Source: an uncultured Chitinophaga sp.
Lineage (GTDB): Bacteria > Bacteroidota > Bacteroidia > Cytophagales > Cyclobacteriaceae
NCBI GenBank assembly: GCA_902168205.1
Contig: CABHOK010000018.1
Span: 124,001 to 188,000 of the forward strand
Length of the DNA stretch: 64,000 bases
Direction of reading: 5' to 3'
The notes under the pieces were generated by a model. It was not told the origin of the DNA, did no database searches, and saw only the letters and a list, made by a program, of their open reading frames with translations. Both the position numbers and the translations under genes were made by a program. Shown in pieces: positions 61,401 through 64,000 of this stretch (position 1 is its first letter; each line of letters begins with the position of its first letter).

Positions 61401-64000
61401 ATAGATGAACCGGGCTGGTATAGCCGCAGTCGCGGAGATGATTCGCGCGGAGGTGCTACCATGCTGTCGTTCGCTACAGATAAATCTTCTTATAACATTG
61501 GTGAGAAAGTAAATCTGACCATTCCCGGTGGAGCGCAGGGTGGTCGTGCCCTGGTAAGTATTGAGAATGGAAGTAAAGTATTGCAGACATACTGGGTTGA
61601 GACACAACAGGGCGAAACTAAATTCAGCTTTGATGTAACAAGCCAGATGGCGCCCAATGTATATGTGCATGTTGCGTTGCTGCAGCCGCATTCACAAACT
61701 ATAAATGATTTGCCGATACGCTTGTATGGTGTGGCTTCCATTCGCGTAGAAGATCCAAACACACATCTGGAACCGGTTATTACCATGCCGGAGGTACTGG
61801 AGCCTGGTCAGGAAGTAACGATCAAAGTCTCTGAGAAGAACAAGCGTAAGATGACATATACCATTGCCGTTGTGGACGAAGGCTTACTGGACATTACACG
61901 CTTTAAGACACCGGATGCATGGAGCCGTTTCTATGCACGCGAAGCATTGGGCGTACATACGTGGGATGTATTCGATGATGTGATGGGAGCTTTCGGTGCA
62001 CGCATTGAACGACTGCTTGCTGTAGGTGGTGATGCCGAAGGTGCGGCCAAAGAAGATGATGCGCGTGCAAATCGGTTCAAACCTGTCGTGAAATTCTTTG
62101 GTCCGTTTACACTCGATGGAAGTTCAGACGAACACAAGTTTACCATGCCACAATATATAGGCTCCGTAAGAACGATGGTGGTAGCTGGTTACGAAGGTGC
62201 TTATGGTAAAGCCGAAAAGGCAACACCAGTACGTAAACCGCTGATGGTACTCGCTACATTACCACGCGTGTTAGGACCTGAAGAGACATTGAAATTGCCA
62301 ATAACATTGTTTACGCAGGAGAAAGGTATACGCAACGTAAAGATTGATGTAAAAGCGACAGGGCCTATAACAGTAGCGGGTGGTACAAGCAAATCGGTAG
62401 CGATGCCAGCGAGTGGTGACCTTACCGTTGATTTTGATATAGCAGTAAAATCAGAAGCAGGTATAGCGAAGGTTGAAGTGACTGCCAGCTCGGGTAAATT
62501 CAGCGCTACCGATGTAATCGAGATCGAAGTGCGCAATCCGAATTTGCCGGTAACAAAAATAACGGAGTCGCTACTGGACGCAGGGAAGTCGTGGACAGCC
62601 GAAGCTGTACCGTATGGTATAGCCGGAACGAATACAGCTGTGCTGGAGATATCGAATATGCCTCCGATCAACCTCGGTTCGCGCTTGCGTTACCTGATTC
62701 AATATCCGCACGGATGTATCGAGCAGACTACATCATCTGTATTGCCGCAGCTATACCTGAGCCAGGTAAAAGTGCTTACCGAGATTGAGCAGAAAAATGT
62801 TCAGCGTAATGTTACTGCCGGTATAGAACGACTCAAGTCGTTTATACAACGTGATGGTGGCTTTGGTTATTGGCCGGGGGCTGAAGTGTCCGATCCATGG
62901 GGAACAACGTATGCCGGTCACTTCCTCATTGAAGCAGAGGCAAAAGGTTACTATGTACCTGCCGATATGCTCAAACGCTGGAAGAAGTATCAAAAGAATA
63001 AAGCATTGGAATGGAGACGCAACGATACATACTATAACAGCGACCTGATGCAGGCGTATCGTTTATATACATTGGCACTTGCCGGTGCACCGGAAATGGG
63101 AGCGATGAACCGCCTGCGCGAGCAATCCAATCTTACCTCGACAGCCGTTTGGATGTTGGCTGCATCGTACGCGAAAGCCGGTCAGCCGGAAGCTGCGAAG
63201 AAGTTGATTACAAATCTCTCTACAAAAATTAAACCGTATAGAGAGTTGAGCTATAGCTATGGATCAGACGTCCGTGACAAAGCGTTGATACTGGAGACAC
63301 TCGTATTGCTGAATGATAAAACAAAAGCATTTGAGTTGCTGAAAGATATATCCAAATACCTGAGCGATTATGGTTACTGGATGAGCACGCAGGAAACTGC
63401 ATTCTGTTTGAAAGCCGTAGGTTCATTTGCAGGTTTGGATAAACGTGGTGAATTGAAGTTCTCCTATACTTTGAATGGCAAGAATGTAAATGCCAGTACA
63501 GAGTTGCCGATAGCACAGGTACAGATACCGATCAAAGGACTGAAGAAAGAAAGTATACAGATCGTGAATGAAAGCGGTGGTATGCTGTTCACACGTCTGA
63601 TACAGGAAGGCACACCGGCCCGTGGACAAGAAGAGGACGCACAAAGCAATCTCTCTATAAATGTTCACTATACCGATGCCGATGGAAATGAAATTGATCC
63701 TACGCGACTTGAACAAGGAGCCGAGTTCCTGGCAGAAGTTTCTGTAACACACACCGGTACACGTGCGTCATACGAGAACCTTGCGTTGAGTCAGGTGTTT
63801 CCGTCAGGATGGGAAATAAATAACCTTCGCTTGCAGGGGGATGACGAGTTTGTGAAATCATCGCCATTCGATTACCAGGATATCCGTGATGACCGGGTAT
63901 ATACATATTTCACCCTATATACCAACGAGCGCAGAACATTCCGCGTCATGCTCACAGCAAGCTATGCCGGTACATACTACCTGCCAGCCATAAGCTGCGA
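58485..64000 (+). CDS. Alpha-2-macroglobulin family protein, 5' part, thioester-type
   Basis: Starts at ATG 58485 and stays open to the right edge: 1838 codons are visible and the end is outside. One N-terminal membrane anchor (IAIGTVAVIIAIAGIFYF, ~9-26). A series of MG-type beta-sandwich domains follows. Residues ~460-515 contain an Asp/Glu/Tyr-rich insert (EYDEEYGYEYEGGYYDSY). The thioester motif is PHGCIEQTTS with Cys1411 and Gln1414, then a helical TED domain. Bacterial A2Ms trap proteases in the periplasm and are often paired with PBP1C; the downstream gene cannot be seen. The extracellular orientation is inferred. Confidence 0.92.
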   Translation, partial: MNSLPWKKIAIGTVAVIIAIAGIFYFRASKGTKPGPSFINPAFGEYISSYTAGVLPSGTTVRIILAKEAVDSAMIGQESSVKLFSFSPSISGKTVWLDRRTVEFTPEARLTSGQVYEVSFALSKLMEVPSELSTFEYTFQVIPQNFEVSVDNIKPYIKTELKRQKIEGTLFTADYAENASVEKMVSPEQEGKNLNVTWTHNPDGKQHSFVVEDVARKDQASKVKLSVNGNPIGIDRTEDEEVEIPSLSDFKLMTAKVVQNPNQYVVLQFSDPLKEKQTLEGLITIADLASLEFEIHDNEIWVYPPVRQSGSKTVRIEAGIRNILDYKMKAATTAEVVFEQVAPAVRFTGKGSILPSTDGLVLPFEAVSLNAVDVTIVKIFENNILQFFQVNNLDGNRELRRVGKRLLTKTIQLDNTGVTDLGKWNRFTLDLSKLISAEPGAIYQVKMSFKKSYSTYNCDGEEESGEESSGQFDEYDEEYGYEYEGGYYDSYDEYYYADDYDWEQRDNPCHSSYYTNNRAIQRNVLASDLGLTAKGGDDGNLLIFVNDLKTTQPLSGVQLEVYDFQQQLIGSVTTDSEGKAGITSKEQPFAIVAKSGLQRGYLKVTNGDALSVSNFDVSGEVVQRGIKGFLYGDRGVWRPGDSLYLTFILEDKNKLLPPSHPVVFEMSNPQGQVVNRLVRSSSENGFYKFATATSADAPTGNWTGRVKVGGTEFSQTLKIETVKPNRLKINLDFGTERFTSTNVTGKLDVKWLHGAPGRNLKAEFDMLLQKVPTEFAKYPEYIFEDPARTFYSEATPVFEGLTDDEGKATVNISLESSYAAPGFLNAVFRGKVFEESGNFSIDRFSIPYSPYESYVGMKTPEGEKYSGILYFDTPHKIDFVTLDPLGNPVSRNNVEINVYKLDWRWWWDNSEESLANYVEGSYSKLIKSGKVNTVNGKGSWTFEMKMGQQEYGRYFVRACDPVSGHCTGQIIYIDEPGWYSRSRGDDSRGGATMLSFATDKSSYNIGEKVNLTIPGGAQGGRALVSIENGSKVLQTYWVETQQGETKFSFDVTSQMAPNVYVHVALLQPHSQTINDLPIRLYGVASIRVEDPNTHLEPVITMPEVLEPGQEVTIKVSEKNKRKMTYTIAVVDEGLLDITRFKTPDAWSRFYAREALGVHTWDVFDDVMGAFGARIERLLAVGGDAEGAAKEDDARANRFKPVVKFFGPFTLDGSSDEHKFTMPQYIGSVRTMVVAGYEGAYGKAEKATPVRKPLMVLATLPRVLGPEETLKLPITLFTQEKGIRNVKIDVKATGPITVAGGTSKSVAMPASGDLTVDFDIAVKSEAGIAKVEVTASSGKFSATDVIEIEVRNPNLPVTKITESLLDAGKSWTAEAVPYGIAGTNTAVLEISNMPPINLGSRLRYLIQYPHGCIEQTTSSVLPQLYLSQVKVLTEIEQKNVQRNVTAGIERLKSFIQRDGGFGYWPGAEVSDPWGTTYAGHFLIEAEAKGYYVPADMLKRWKKYQKNKALEWRRNDTYYNSDLMQAYRLYTLALAGAPEMGAMNRLREQSNLTSTAVWMLAASYAKAGQPEAAKKLITNLSTKIKPYRELSYSYGSDVRDKALILETLVLLNDKTKAFELLKDISKYLSDYGYWMSTQETAFCLKAVGSFAGLDKRGELKFSYTLNGKNVNASTELPIAQVQIPIKGLKKESIQIVNESGGMLFTRLIQEGTPARGQEEDAQSNLSINVHYTDADGNEIDPTRLEQGAEFLAEVSVTHTGTRASYENLALSQVFPSGWEINNLRLQGDDEFVKSSPFDYQDIRDDRVYTYFTLYTNERRTFRVMLTASYAGTYYLPAISC

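Overview
The window looks like chromosomal DNA of a Bacteroidota bacterium, most likely of Cytophagales type. The supporting signs are: mid-40s GC by eye; one clear Bacteroidota-style promoter (TTG, 21-nt spacer, TAnnTTTG); few Shine-Dalgarno sequences; DUF3857/transglutaminase proteins; and the gene order prephenate dehydratase, aminotransferase, prephenate dehydrogenase, DAHP synthase-chorismate mutase. The genus is inference. I saw no rRNA, tRNA, integrase, transposase, phage gene or CRISPR array.

Layout. 1-3661: end of a leucine operon (leuC 3' end, leuD, leuB, and a short leuA without the regulatory domain), closed by a strong terminator. 3914-14949: mostly envelope and secreted proteins (TIM-barrel protein, thioesterase, retropepsin-like protease, subtilase, MocR regulator, DUF817 membrane protein, Bax-like glucosaminidase, polysaccharide deacetylase, and a band-7 protein behind a tiny membrane ORF). 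15255-27725: a long same-strand run of small enzymes: six GNAT acetyltransferases, two DinB-fold proteins, cupin, DJ-1, isochorismatase, PaiB, PLP decarboxylase, ilvE, MDR oxidoreductase, PNPOx, VOC and Dabb. 27817-41751: housekeeping and repair genes (phosphopantetheinyl transferase, WD40, DivIVA-folB, ChaN, DUF488, IscA-like, dtd, macrodomain, D-Ala-D-Ala dipeptidase, MazG, HGSNAT-like, comB, gcvT). 42647-47276: an aromatic amino acid operon. 47377-54607: a TPR/MORN protein and two DUF3857 proteins, one apparently a pseudoenzyme. 54673-64000: L,D-transpeptidase, a convergent kinase/response-regulator pair, an MscS channel, and a thioester alpha-2-macroglobulin running off the end.

The best regulatory find is upstream of pheA. 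A 20-codon ORF contains nine consecutive aromatic codons (FFYFYYYFF). A perfect promoter precedes it and an intrinsic terminator follows. The 5' arm of that terminator is exactly complementary to a 7-nt segment beside the leader stop codon. This reads as a compact ribosome-mediated Phe/Tyr attenuator governing four genes that together make phenylalanine and tyrosine.

A second theme is intergenic DNA. At least six families of short, degenerate, often inverted repeats sit in the gaps, sometimes inside operons, and TATA-containing words seem unusually common even inside genes. Two neighbouring minus-strand genes (5291 and 6261) have perfect hairpins at their start codons, one of which buries the AUG.
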